Source: Salinibacterium sp. UTAS2018
GTDB lineage: Bacteria; Actinomycetota; Actinomycetes; Actinomycetales; Microbacteriaceae
Direction: 5' to 3'
Assembly: GCF_004118935.1 (NCBI RefSeq)
Contig: NZ_CP035375.1
Span: forward strand, 620,001-684,000
DNA: 64,000 nt
Shown: in pieces, positions 36,147 to 45,003 of the stretch
Layout of the letters: each line of letters begins with the position of its first letter
How positions within the stretch are numbered: the stretch's first letter is position 1
Notes under the pieces: generated by a model
What the model was told of the DNA's origin: nothing
The model's input: the letters and a program-made list of their open reading frames with translations, nothing else
Databases searched by the model: none
Program-made: the position numbers and the translations under genes

Positions 36147-36980
36147 ATGACAGTTCCAACTCCACGCCGCGCTAGCGCTGTGCGCGAATTCTTTTCGGGT
36201 GTCGGATTTCTTTTTCGCGGGTTTCGAATTTGGGTCACAGCACCGCGCTTGATGTTGCTGGGAATGATCCCGGCGGCCATCGTGGGCCTCGCTGCAATTG
36301 CCGTCCTCGTTGCGTTGATCGTCAATATCGAAGTCATCGCCACGTCAATCACTCCTTTTGCCCGCGAGTGGAGCGAGCTGGCGCAAGCCGCCGCCCACTT
36401 AGCGGCGGGCGTCGCGCTGATCGTTGCGAGCATTCTCGTCATCGTGAATACGTACACCACTGTCACACTGATGGTGGGCGACTCGTTCTATCGCCTAATC
36501 GCCGCTCATGTGGACGCCGTACACGGCGCTCCCCCGGAACAACAGTCACAGGGCTTCTGGCGCGACCTCCGGCGCGGAATCGCCGAAGGACTGCGGGTGT
36601 TACTCCCGACCGTGGGACTCGCAGTCCTCGTGTTCGCTCTGGGATTCATCCCCGTTGCCGGAGGAGTCATCGCAGCAAGTGCTGGCGCGCTCTTGGGAGG
36701 CTGGCTGCTCGTCGTTGAACTCAGTAACATCCCGTTCGAGTCCCGTGGCCTCCACCTCACCGCTCGCCGGCGCACCCTGCGCGGGTCACGCGCGCGGGCT
36801 CTTGGCCTGGGGGCGGCAACCTATGTCGTCTTCTTGATTCCTTTGGGGGCTGTGGTCGCTATGCCCGCGGCCGTCGCCGGCGCGACGCTGTTGACCCGCT
36901 CAGTTCTTGGCGAGGACGCGCGGCTCAGCACTCTCGCTACGACGACCGATAAGGCCAAGGAGCCACCACACGAGCGATGA
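36147..36980 (+). CDS. EI24/CysZ-like membrane protein
   Basis: Protein of 277 residues with about five membrane segments, starting REFFSGVGFLFRGFRIWVTA and containing FWRDLRRGIAEGLRVLLPTV and LGFIPVAGGVIAASAGALLG, the pattern of the EI24 domain. In E. coli CysZ of this superfamily takes up sulfate; most actinobacterial members have no known substrate. The last 81 bases overlap the 3' end of the Amt-like gene on the opposite strand, so the tail (TTTDKAKEPPHER) is probably not conserved. Confidence 0.8.
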   Translation: MTVPTPRRASAVREFFSGVGFLFRGFRIWVTAPRLMLLGMIPAAIVGLAAIAVLVALIVNIEVIATSITPFAREWSELAQAAAHLAAGVALIVASILVIVNTYTTVTLMVGDSFYRLIAAHVDAVHGAPPEQQSQGFWRDLRRGIAEGLRVLLPTVGLAVLVFALGFIPVAGGVIAASAGALLGGWLLVVELSNIPFESRGLHLTARRRTLRGSRARALGLGAATYVVFLIPLGAVVAMPAAVAGATLLTRSVLGEDARLSTLATTTDKAKEPPHER

Positions 36981-37979
36981 GACGACAAACGCGAAAGCCG
37001 CGGAGGCGAGCACGCTGAGAAACTGCTGTTCAAAAATGAACGTTTGACCGGTGAAGAGGAACCCTGAACCTGTTGCCAACACGCCAAGCGATACAACGCC
37101 GATGCTCCCACCAATGAGGTGAGTGTTAACGAGAAACCGAAGCTGGTTTCCCAAGGGCGATCCTTTGCGCACGGTAAACGCACACGCGACGGCGCCCGCG
37201 ATGAAGCCTGCGACGGCAGCGGACACCGGAGTGAACAACGGTGCGCCTGCGGTCACCGCAATGAGGCCACTGATGAGGCCACCGGCAAGCGACTTGAGCT
37301 TGATTGCGCCGTGATTGATCAACTGAACGATGAACCACCCCAACGCACCAAAGATCGCGCTCACAACGCCGTTGGCAAGAATCAGAGCCACGACGTCGTC
37401 GAAAGCGAATTCGGCGCCCACGAGCCACACGAGCCACGCCAACACAGCGAGAACGAGAGCAGTGATGCCGACAGGCACGGGAACGACTTTACGGGCGCCT
37501 CGGATGAGAGAACGCCGCTCCACGACGAGCACCGCCAGCATGCTGGCGCCGACAGCGACGCTCATCACCAACGCACCGCCATGATCGATCGGACTGAGGC
37601 CTAGCGGCGCCCCCGCCCCAAATGGCTCGAACGTGCGCACTGCAATGGGCACATACACGACAACACCCCACACAGCGCTGTAGGAGACACTGCGCCACAG
37701 CGGCGCGCCAGAACTCCTCGACACCAGCGTGACGAGAAAACAGCAGACCGCCCCCAGAGCGGCGAGTGAAGGCATCATCACCGAGCGTAAATCGACCGAC
37801 AGGGCCGGAGCCAGGAGCAACCAAGCGAGGGGGCCGGGAGCAGCGCACGTGAGTGAAACGAGAACAAGCGTGCGCCACGTCGCGACGGGCAATGTGCTCG
37901 CGTAGAGCACGATGAGCGCCAACAACAACAGCACCAACGCGGCCGCTCCTAGCGCCGCCGCCGCGAAATCTCCTGTCAC
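36900..37979 (-). CDS. Divergent ammonium-transporter (Amt)-like membrane protein
   Basis: Protein of 359 residues with about ten membrane segments. Amt-like features are GGALVMSVAVGASMLA near 134-149, LAGGLISGLIAVTAGAPLFT near 231-250, and THLIGGSIGVVSLGVLA near 286-302. True Amt proteins have two pore histidines; by alignment the first is Met139 here, while the second (His287) is kept. It may therefore not conduct ammonium. GTG 37979 follows a strong GGGGAAGG. No glnK or glnD is adjacent, again unlike an ordinary amtB. Confidence 0.6.
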   Translation of the reverse strand: MTGDFAAAALGAAALVLLLLALIVLYASTLPVATWRTLVLVSLTCAAPGPLAWLLLAPALSVDLRSVMMPSLAALGAVCCFLVTLVSRSSGAPLWRSVSYSAVWGVVVYVPIAVRTFEPFGAGAPLGLSPIDHGGALVMSVAVGASMLAVLVVERRSLIRGARKVVPVPVGITALVLAVLAWLVWLVGAEFAFDDVVALILANGVVSAIFGALGWFIVQLINHGAIKLKSLAGGLISGLIAVTAGAPLFTPVSAAVAGFIAGAVACAFTVRKGSPLGNQLRFLVNTHLIGGSIGVVSLGVLATGSGFLFTGQTFIFEQQFLSVLASAAFAFVVSSLVWWLLGLIGRRSESAEPRVLAKN

Positions 37980-38067
37980 CGTTGCCTTCCCCGCTCCAGT
38001 TTCATGCCCTTTTAGTCAGTGCACAACACTCAATCCGAAACGCTGCGAGTGGTTCTGAATAGTTAGC

Positions 38068-39078
38068 TCAGGCTTTATTCGAGGTGAGAGCGATAAGCCG
38101 CGACACCGCTCGAAGATACTTCTTGCTGTATCCACCAGCAAGCATGTCGTCGGGGAACACTGCATCCAGCGCGGTGCCATCTGCGTAGACGGCGATTTGA
38201 GCGTCGTAGAGCCGGTCGACGAAGGCTACGAACCGCAAGGCATCGGTTTGGTTCGCGAACTCGTGAACACCAGTAAGTCCGACGGCGTCGATTCCTTCGA
38301 TCAATTTCACATAGCGTGAGGGATGAACACCCGCGAGGTGCTTGAGTACTTCATCAAAGGAGTCAAGGGTTGCCACTCCAGGCACAGCTGCAATCGCCGC
38401 CGCGACATCATCAACAGTGACCGCATGTGCTCCCGTGTCGCGACGACGATAGTCGAGGCCATCGATGCGAATCGTTTCGAACTTCGCCGACAACGAGTCG
38501 ATTTCGCGCAGAAAATCTTGAGCGGCGAAGCGCCCCTCCCCGAGAGCGTTAGGCGGAGTGTTGGATGTCGCGGCAATCTTGGTGCCTGAGGCGACCAGCT
38601 CCGAGAGAAGTCGGGAAATCAAGCGGGTGTCACCCGGATCGTCGAGTTCGAACTCGTCGATACACACCAGAGTCGCGCCTTTGAGCAGCTGCACAGCAGG
38701 CGCATACCCGACAGCGCCCACGAGCGCCGTGTATTCGATAAAGGTTCCGAAATACTTGCGGCCGCCGGTCTGATGCCACAGCGCCGCCAGCAAGTGAGTC
38801 TTACCAACCCCAAACCCGCCATCGAGGTATACCCCCGGCTTCGCCACCGGTGCTTTCTTGCGCGAGAAGAGCTTCGGTTTTTGAGCACTAGTAAGAAAGT
38901 GACGCATGGCGGCGACAGCGGAGCCCTGCGACGGATAGTCCCGGTCGGGTCGATACGAGTCCAGAGTCGCACCGGTGAACTGCCGCGGAGGCACAAGTTC
39001 GGCGAGCATCTGCGCTCCGGTCAACGACGGGATACGATCGACTAGACGCTCAGGAGTCGTAGGCGCAGTAGCGCTCAT
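38068..39078 (-). CDS. zapE: ZapE/AFG1-like cell division ATPase
   Basis: P-loop ATPase of 336 residues of the AFG1/LACE1/ZapE family; in E. coli ZapE binds FtsZ and affects ring stability. Walker A is GGFGVGKTHLLAALWH, followed by FIEYTALVGAVGY, Walker B LVCIDEFELDDPGDT, and sensor-like IAATSNTPPNALGEGRF. Family length and order match. It is divergent from the sulfurtransferase gene. Confidence 0.9.
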   Translation of the reverse strand: MSATAPTTPERLVDRIPSLTGAQMLAELVPPRQFTGATLDSYRPDRDYPSQGSAVAAMRHFLTSAQKPKLFSRKKAPVAKPGVYLDGGFGVGKTHLLAALWHQTGGRKYFGTFIEYTALVGAVGYAPAVQLLKGATLVCIDEFELDDPGDTRLISRLLSELVASGTKIAATSNTPPNALGEGRFAAQDFLREIDSLSAKFETIRIDGLDYRRRDTGAHAVTVDDVAAAIAAVPGVATLDSFDEVLKHLAGVHPSRYVKLIEGIDAVGLTGVHEFANQTDALRFVAFVDRLYDAQIAVYADGTALDAVFPDDMLAGGYSKKYLRAVSRLIALTSNKA

Positions 39079-39146
39079 TCTCAGCCTCGGTTATTTTTCG
39101 CAGTGTTACGGCAACGCGGTGTAATCAGCGGCGGATGCGTAATTTC

Positions 39147-39175
39147 TTGGGCAAGGGACCCATCAAGCTTAGTTT
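39147..39175 (+). promoter_or_regulatory. Candidate promoter of the sulfurtransferase-sufE operon
   Basis: TTGGGC (39147-39152), a 17-base spacer and TAGTTT (39170-39175), about 40 bases before the ATG at 39217. Good spacing and moderate hexamers. Confidence 0.45.
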
Positions 39176-39216
39176 GAAGCCCGCGCCAGTTTTTCCACCC
39201 ACAATCGGAGGTAGTT

Positions 39217-40116
39217 ATGACTATCGAACGCGACCCAGCCCCCCAATTTGCTGAGTTCTCTCACCCTGAACGCTTGGTGTCTGCTCAGTGGGTTGAAGAA
39301 CACCTCGGCGAACCTGGACTCGTTGTCGTTGAATCCGATGAAGACGTTCTTCTGTACGAAACCGGCCACATCCGCGGCGCCGTCAAGATCGACTGGCACA
39401 CAGACCTGAATGACCCGGTCACTCGCGACTACATCGACGGCGAAGGCTTCGCCAAGCTCATGTCTCGTAGCGGTATCTCGCGGGACAGCACCGTCGTGAT
39501 CTACGGCGACAAGACCAACTGGTGGGCTGCGTACGCCCTGTGGGTCTTCACTCTCTTCGGCCACGAAGACGTGCGGCTCATGGACGGCGGGCGAGCGAAG
39601 TGGGAAGCGGATGGCCGCGAGTACACGCTCGAGGTTCCGTCCCCCACTCCAGCGGAGTACCCGATCGTCGAACGAACCGACGCCGTGATTCGTGCCTTCC
39701 GAGATGACGTACTCGCGCACCTCGGTAACCCCTTGGTCGACGTCCGTTCGCCCGAGGAATACAGCGGAGCGCGCACAACGGTTCCGGGCTACCCGGAAGA
39801 AGGTGCTCTTCGCGCCGGCCACATTCCGAGCGCGCAAAGCGTGCCGTGGTCAAAGGCCGTTGCCGATGACGGCACTTTCCGGCCCCTCAGCGAACTGAAC
39901 ACGATCTACCGAGAGGGTGCGGGGCTGAAAGACGGTGACGACATCGTCGCTTATTGCCGCATCGGTGAGCGTTCCAGTCACACCTGGTTCGTTCTGAACT
40001 ACCTCATGGGCTTCCCGAACGTGCGTAACTACGACGGTTCGTGGACCGAGTGGGGCTCCTTGGTCAAGGTGCCCATCGCGCTGGGTACTGAGCCGGGTGA
40101 CGTTCCTTCGCGATAG
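39217..40116 (+). CDS. Thiosulfate/3-mercaptopyruvate sulfurtransferase (tandem rhodanese)
   Basis: Two-domain rhodanese of 299 residues. The N-terminal inactive domain holds [17 protein letters not shown] and [15 protein letters not shown]. The C-terminal domain has [24 protein letters not shown] and the catalytic loop CRIGERS at 247-253 with Cys247. CRIGERS is the loop of actinobacterial CysA/SseA-type thiosulfate sulfurtransferases. ATG 39217 has a CGGAGG site. The sufE gene starts nine bases on, suggesting sulfur handling as a unit. Confidence 0.9.
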   Translation: MTIERDPAPQFAEFSHPERLVSAQWVEEHLGEPGLVVVESDEDVLLYETGHIRGAVKIDWHTDLNDPVTRDYIDGEGFAKLMSRSGISRDSTVVIYGDKTNWWAAYALWVFTLFGHEDVRLMDGGRAKWEADGREYTLEVPSPTPAEYPIVERTDAVIRAFRDDVLAHLGNPLVDVRSPEEYSGARTTVPGYPEEGALRAGHIPSAQSVPWSKAVADDGTFRPLSELNTIYREGAGLKDGDDIVAYCRIGERSSHTWFVLNYLMGFPNVRNYDGSWTEWGSLVKVPIALGTEPGDVPSR

Positions 40117-40125
40117 ACTAAAGCG

Positions 40126-40563
40126 GTGAGTGAGCAGCAGATCCCCAGTCAATTGGCCGAAATCCGAGACGACTTTCTTGGCTTTGAACTGAGGGATCGG
40201 CTGCAGCTCTTGCTTGAGTTCTCTAACGAACTCCCCGATCTTCCGGCGCGCTACGCCGACCACCCCGATCTCTTCGAGCGAGTAGAAGAGTGCCAGTCCC
40301 CCGTTTTCATCTTCATCGAAGTTGAAAATGACATTGTTCAAATGTTCGCGACGGCGCCGCCCGAGGCTCCGACTACGCGAGGGTTCGCATCCATCTTGGT
40401 GCAGGGCCTGTCAGGTCTCAGCAGCGCTGAAGTCCTCGAGCTCTCGGATGACTATCCGCAGTCCTTGGGGCTGTCGCAGGCGGTAAGTCCGCTGAGACTG
40501 CGAGGGATGACAGGGATGCTAGCCCGCGCAAAGCGTCAGATTCGCCTCAAGACCGCGGTCTGA
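40126..40563 (+). CDS. sufE: SufE-like sulfur acceptor protein
   Basis: Protein of 145 residues of the SufE/NifU-like family: IRDDFLGFELRDRLQLLLEF, then the active cysteine in VEECQSPVF (Cys56), and GFASILVQGLSGLSSAEVLE. SufE receives persulfide sulfur from SufS or another sulfurtransferase. The cysteine desulfurase is not nearby. The start is GTG 40126. Convergent with the hydrolase gene, with no clear terminator between. Confidence 0.9.
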   Translation: MSEQQIPSQLAEIRDDFLGFELRDRLQLLLEFSNELPDLPARYADHPDLFERVEECQSPVFIFIEVENDIVQMFATAPPEAPTTRGFASILVQGLSGLSSAEVLELSDDYPQSLGLSQAVSPLRLRGMTGMLARAKRQIRLKTAV

Positions 40564-40603
40564 TTTTCTGCCGCAATCGCCTCGGTACCCGGCTCCCTGT
40601 CCC

Positions 40604-41800
40604 CTACTCAGCGGATGCGAGATTCTCCGCGAGAAGTGCAGCCAGCCAGGTGCGGATAGCGAGAAGCCAGCGTTCGCTGTCATAGTTCCACAAGCGAGTG
40701 TGCCCAGCGGTGTCAAACTCTTCGTAGGTCACGAGGTCAGGGCGTGCCGCGGCAAGAGCCCGCGACGGTTCTACAGGTACGTAGCCGTCATCTTCACTGT
40801 GCATCAGCAAGATCGGTCGATCGAGTTCGGAGGCGCGGTCGACGAAGTTCAGCTCTGCGATGTCGAGCGGTTTCTCCATGCCGACCAAGAAACGGGCCTG
40901 TTCGCTATTCAAGACGATCTGGGCTGCGCGCTGAACCGGGCTGGGGATACGGTTGAGGTCACCGTGCAGCTCCATGGTCGGCCCCCACGCGATCACGGGT
41001 GAATCCAGCACTAGCCCGATAATTTTCTCGTGATTGGCCGACCGAACCAGCGTATGAAGTGCGGTCGCGCCCCCCATCGACCAGCCCATGAGAATAATCC
41101 GTTGTGCGCCTGCTGCAAGAGCGTACGTGATCGCCGAATCGACGTCTCGATATTCAGTCGAGCCGAGTCCATAGCGGCCGTCAGTCGAGTCAGGCGCCTC
41201 CGTGTCGTTGCGATACGACACAGCGAGCGACGTGACGCCGGCGTCATAGAACTCGCTAAGTGCGCGAACAGTCTCGGGGCGCTGTACTCCTCGACCATGG
41301 ATGTGAATCGCCCAGATCGTTGACGGGTGCGCCGCTGGAATTAACCACGCTGGTGCCGGCCCGAGTTCTGTCGGCACCATGACTTGGGAATACTCGAGTC
41401 CCAGCCCCGCCGGAGTCAGATAAAACCAGCCGCTAGACCGAGCGTTGTCGCCGGGTCGTGGCACGCCCTTTTCAATCTCGATCAACTCCCGGGCAACCCA
41501 CTGAGCCCCCTGCGACACCACGGGCCCGATGCGAGCGAGCCCGGTCTCGTCAGCGAACCAGAGGCTGAAGCGGCCTGGCGCACGGCTTTCGATGGCGGAT
41601 GAGAGAACGATCGTCGATTCGCCAATAGCAAGGATGCGCAAAGTGCTGTCCGCGCGTCCCGGCGGCGTCACGATTCTGCGCGCGAAATAAACCGACAGGG
41701 CCGCTGCGCTGACTAACGCAATGCCAGCAACCGCCGCTGAAGCAACGGCGACGCCACCGATAACGCCTACGGCAACTCGCACTCGATCCGACACCGGCAT
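40604..41800 (-). CDS. Alpha/beta hydrolase, membrane-anchored
   Basis: Protein of 398 residues. An N-terminal hydrophobic stretch (AVGVIGGVAVASAAVAGIAL) suggests anchoring or export. The hydrolase domain begins near 150 (WLIPAAHPSTIWAIHIHGRG), has the nucleophile serine in GWSMGG (Ser241), the acid in HSEDDGYVP and the histidine in TAGHTRLW. The substrate is unknown; the fold fits peptidases, esterases and acylhydrolases. It is a lone gene, convergent with sufE and divergent from the DUF3000 gene. Confidence 0.8.
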   Translation of the reverse strand: MPVSDRVRVAVGVIGGVAVASAAVAGIALVSAAALSVYFARRIVTPPGRADSTLRILAIGESTIVLSSAIESRAPGRFSLWFADETGLARIGPVVSQGAQWVARELIEIEKGVPRPGDNARSSGWFYLTPAGLGLEYSQVMVPTELGPAPAWLIPAAHPSTIWAIHIHGRGVQRPETVRALSEFYDAGVTSLAVSYRNDTEAPDSTDGRYGLGSTEYRDVDSAITYALAAGAQRIILMGWSMGGATALHTLVRSANHEKIIGLVLDSPVIAWGPTMELHGDLNRIPSPVQRAAQIVLNSEQARFLVGMEKPLDIAELNFVDRASELDRPILLMHSEDDGYVPVEPSRALAAARPDLVTYEEFDTAGHTRLWNYDSERWLLAIRTWLAALLAENLASAE

Positions 41801-41878
41801 CTAAAACCTCCATCGTGCAGCCGTCAGAGCGCGGCGTGCCTCACTAGCGATCGTTCAGCTAAAGCCTAATCTTCTGAC

Positions 41879-42475
41879 GTGCCTGAATCGCCAGTTGGAC
41901 CAACGCCACCCGCGGTATTTGCATCTGCGGTTGAGTCACTTCGTGCCGCCACTTTGCGCCCCGAGCTCGCTATCACTGAGATTTCAGCACCAACGCAGAT
42001 CGCTCCGTGGTCGTTCGCCCTTGCTGCGGATGTCACGCCGAATCGTCACGGCGAAGATTCTGACCTCGGCACCGGCCGCTTCGTACTGCTCTATGACCCC
42101 GAATCTCCTGACGCCTGGGAGGGCGAGTTCCGGATCATCTGCTTCGCCCAAGCGCCACTGGAACCAGACATCGGAGTCGACGAGTTCCTGAGCTCGGTCA
42201 CGTGGTCCTGGCTAGTGGATGCGCTCGATACCCGTGGCGCGAAGTACGATCAAGTTTCCGGAACAGCAACACGCATCCTCTCGACAGGGTTTGGGGAGCT
42301 TGAGTCGCAGCCTGATGGCGCACAAATCGAACTTCGGGCCTCTTGGAGCCCCCAGGACCTTGATATTGCCGCTCATGTGGAAGGCTGGAGCGAGTTAGTC
42401 TGCATGCTTGCCGGACTTCCGCCCACTATTGAAGGAGTCACTATGTTGTCGGCCCGTAGAGCTGGGCGTGAGTAA
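41879..42475 (+). CDS. DUF3000 family protein
   Basis: Protein of 198 residues of an actinobacteria-specific family of unknown function. It shows RPELAITEISAPTQIAPWSF, LGTGRFVLLYDPESPDAWEG and EFLSSVTWSWLVDAL, the conserved stretches of DUF3000. The start is GTG 41879. It overlaps the RNase D gene, a pairing conserved across Actinobacteria that hints at a link to RNA processing, but no direct evidence exists here. Confidence 0.85.
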   Translation: MPESPVGPTPPAVFASAVESLRAATLRPELAITEISAPTQIAPWSFALAADVTPNRHGEDSDLGTGRFVLLYDPESPDAWEGEFRIICFAQAPLEPDIGVDEFLSSVTWSWLVDALDTRGAKYDQVSGTATRILSTGFGELESQPDGAQIELRASWSPQDLDIAAHVEGWSELVCMLAGLPPTIEGVTMLSARRAGRE

Positions 42476-43727
42476 CGCCTCCGAGAGTGCAGCCCCCGAG
42501 GGCGAGTCGCACGCCGCCACCCAAGCCCCTCACGTTCCCGTCGACGTCATCGACGACCGGGAAGAATATCTCGCTGCAGTCGAGGCCATCGCCGCCGGTC
42601 ACGGCCCGATCGGCATCGACGCTGAACGCGCCAGCGGCTACCGCTACTCGCAACGTGCGTACCTCATCCAGATATTCCGTCGTGGAGCCGGCACCTTCCT
42701 CTTTGACCCGCCCGCTATTGGCGATTTCACAGAGCTGAACGATGTCATCGCTGAAGAAGAGTGGATCCTTCACGCGGCTACTCAAGACCTCACCTGCTTG
42801 CGTGAGGTTGGCCTGCACCCCACCCGCCTTTTCGACACTGAGTTGGGAGCCCGCCTCTCGGGCCTTCCCCGCGTTGGTCTCGGCACGGTAGTGGAGCATC
42901 TCTTGGGCATTCACCTCGCCAAGGAACACTCGTCGGCGGACTGGTCGACACGTCCACTCCCGCAGTCATGGCTGGTCTACGCCGCGTTAGACGTCGAACT
43001 TCTCGTTGATCTTCGCGAAGCGCTCGGCGCACTGCTCGACAACGATGGCAAAAGCGAGATAGTCCGCCAAGAATTCGAATCCGTACTCGCGCGCGACCTC
43101 AGCAATGTGCGGGCTGAACCTTGGCGCCGCTTGAGCGGAGTTCATTCGATTCGCGCCGGCAAGAATCTAGCTGTGGCGCGGGAACTTTGGCTGGCACGCG
43201 ACGCGTACGCTCAAGAAGTCGATACTGCCCCCGGTCGCCTCGTGCCCGACTCCGCCTTATTGGCAGCGGCGAAGACACTTCCGGAATCGAAGCGTCAGCT
43301 TTCAAGCCTGAAAGAGTTCCGGGGCCGTGCAAGCCGTTCACAGATCGATCGATGGTGGGATGCTATCCAGGCCGGGCTTTCTTCTACCGACATCCCTGCC
43401 ACCCGAGTGTCGAGCGATACATTGCCTCCCCCTCGAGTCTGGTCGGATAAGAACCCTGAAGCAGATCGCCGTTTGAAAGCCGCTCGCGCTCTCATGACGG
43501 AGTTCTCCGAGGAGATGTCTATTCCCATCGAGAACTTGTTGACGCCCGACTATCTTCGTCGCGTCTCCTGGAACCCGCCAGCGGAGGTTTCGCCCGAGAG
43601 TATCTCCGAGGCCCTGACTGCGCTCGGAGCGCGCCCCTGGCAACTTGACGTATCTGCACAGTCAATCGCTCAAGCCTTTGTCGAAGCCAACCAAACCCCC
43701 GACGACTCCGACGACGCAGAGTCGTAG
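42468..43727 (+). CDS. rnd: Ribonuclease D-type 3'-5' exonuclease with HRDC domain
   Basis: DEDD-superfamily exonuclease of 419 residues. Exo I is GIDAERASGYRYSQRAYLIQ, Exo II is around ILHAATQDLTCLREVGLHP, and Exo III lies near WLVYAALDVELLVDLREAL. An HRDC domain follows at about 215-300. It should trim tRNA or other stable RNA 3' ends. I start it at GTG 42468, overlapping DUF3000 by eight bases; the first residues are an Ala/Glu-rich tail. Residue E at Exo I in place of the canonical pattern is normal for actinobacterial members. Confidence 0.88.
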   Translation: MSNASESAAPEGESHAATQAPHVPVDVIDDREEYLAAVEAIAAGHGPIGIDAERASGYRYSQRAYLIQIFRRGAGTFLFDPPAIGDFTELNDVIAEEEWILHAATQDLTCLREVGLHPTRLFDTELGARLSGLPRVGLGTVVEHLLGIHLAKEHSSADWSTRPLPQSWLVYAALDVELLVDLREALGALLDNDGKSEIVRQEFESVLARDLSNVRAEPWRRLSGVHSIRAGKNLAVARELWLARDAYAQEVDTAPGRLVPDSALLAAAKTLPESKRQLSSLKEFRGRASRSQIDRWWDAIQAGLSSTDIPATRVSSDTLPPPRVWSDKNPEADRRLKAARALMTEFSEEMSIPIENLLTPDYLRRVSWNPPAEVSPESISEALTALGARPWQLDVSAQSIAQAFVEANQTPDDSDDAES

Positions 43728-43804
43728 GAACAATCAAAGGATTCCTAACCTTAAACTCGGCCACTTATGATCAGTGCTACATCCAAGGATTTAGTGGAGG
43801 CATT

Positions 43805-45001
43805 GTGGCCAAGGAAACCGAGATTGTATTCGTAGATGGAGTCCGTACTCCATTTGGACGTGCTGGCGAGAAGGGCATGTTCTGGAATACCAGAGCCGAT
43901 GACCTTGTCGTCAAGGCGATGATCGGAGTTCTGGAGCGAAATCCCCAGATCCCCAAAGATCGTTTTGATGAAGTAGCCATCGCTGCAACTACTCAGACCG
44001 GAGATCAGGGCCTCACAATCGGCCGCAGCGCTGCGCTGCTCGCAGGCTTGCCCACCTCCGTCCCCGGCTATGCCATCGACCGGATGTGCGCTGGTGCCAT
44101 GACCGCCGTTACCAATGTGGCTGGCGGAATCGCCTTCGGTGCCTACGACCTGGCTATCGCCGGCGGCGTTGAGCACATGGGACACCACCCGATGGGCTCG
44201 GGCGTTGACCCTAACCCTCGCTTTATGTCGGAAAAGATCGTCGATCCCGAAGCTCTTAACATGGGCAACACGGCGGAGAAGCTGCACGACCGTTTCCCCC
44301 AGCTCACCAAGGCTCGCTCAGATGCATTCGCACTTCGCAGCCAGCAACGCGCGACGGCCGCCTATGAAGCCAACAAGATTCAGCCCGACCTTATCCCGGT
44401 CGCGACTAAGAGTGAAGCCGGCTGGGGACTCGCTACCCGTGACGAGGGCCTTCGCCCTGAAACCACGCTCGAGGGCCTCGCTGGCCTCAAGACTCCGTTC
44501 CGCTCTCACGGCCGCATCACCGCTGGAAACGCTTCCGGCCTCAACGATGGGGCAACCGCCAGCATCATCGCGAGCGGGGACGCCGCCCGCGAGTTCGGCC
44601 TGAAGCCCAAGATGCGCATGGTGAGCTTTGCCTACGCCGGGGTGGAACCAGAGATCATGGGCATTGGCCCGATCCCCTCGACCGAGAAGGCTCTCCGCAA
44701 GGCTGGCCTGACGATCAACGATATTGGCCTGTTTGAGCTCAACGAAGCTTTCGCAGTTCAGGTCCTCTCACTGCTCGATCACTTCGGTATCGATGATGAA
44801 GATCCTCGCGTCAATCAGTGGGGCGGCGCCATTGCCATGGGCCACCCGCTCGCGTCGTCGGGCGTTCGACTCATGATCCAACTCGCCGCGCAGTTCGAAC
44901 AGCACCCTGAGGTGCAATTCGGTCTCACCGCGATGTGCGTTGGTCTCGGTCAGGGCGGTTCAGTCATTTGGGAAAACCCGAACTACAAGGGAGCAAAGTA
45001 A
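43805..45001 (+). CDS. fadA: Acetyl-CoA acyltransferase (thiolase, beta-oxidation beta subunit)
   Basis: Thiolase of 398 residues that cleaves 3-ketoacyl-CoA, the last step of fatty-acid beta-oxidation. The acylated cysteine is Cys95 in DRMCAGAMTAV, the base histidine is His347 in GHPLASSG and the second cysteine Cys378 in MCVGLGQGG. GTG 43805 follows GTGGAGG. The multifunctional partner starts two bases after its stop, as in classical fadAB pairs. A -10-like TATGAT lies at 43766-43771. Confidence 0.95.
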   Translation: MAKETEIVFVDGVRTPFGRAGEKGMFWNTRADDLVVKAMIGVLERNPQIPKDRFDEVAIAATTQTGDQGLTIGRSAALLAGLPTSVPGYAIDRMCAGAMTAVTNVAGGIAFGAYDLAIAGGVEHMGHHPMGSGVDPNPRFMSEKIVDPEALNMGNTAEKLHDRFPQLTKARSDAFALRSQQRATAAYEANKIQPDLIPVATKSEAGWGLATRDEGLRPETTLEGLAGLKTPFRSHGRITAGNASGLNDGATASIIASGDAAREFGLKPKMRMVSFAYAGVEPEIMGIGPIPSTEKALRKAGLTINDIGLFELNEAFAVQVLSLLDHFGIDDEDPRVNQWGGAIAMGHPLASSGVRLMIQLAAQFEQHPEVQFGLTAMCVGLGQGGSVIWENPNYKGAK

Positions 45002-45003
45002 CC

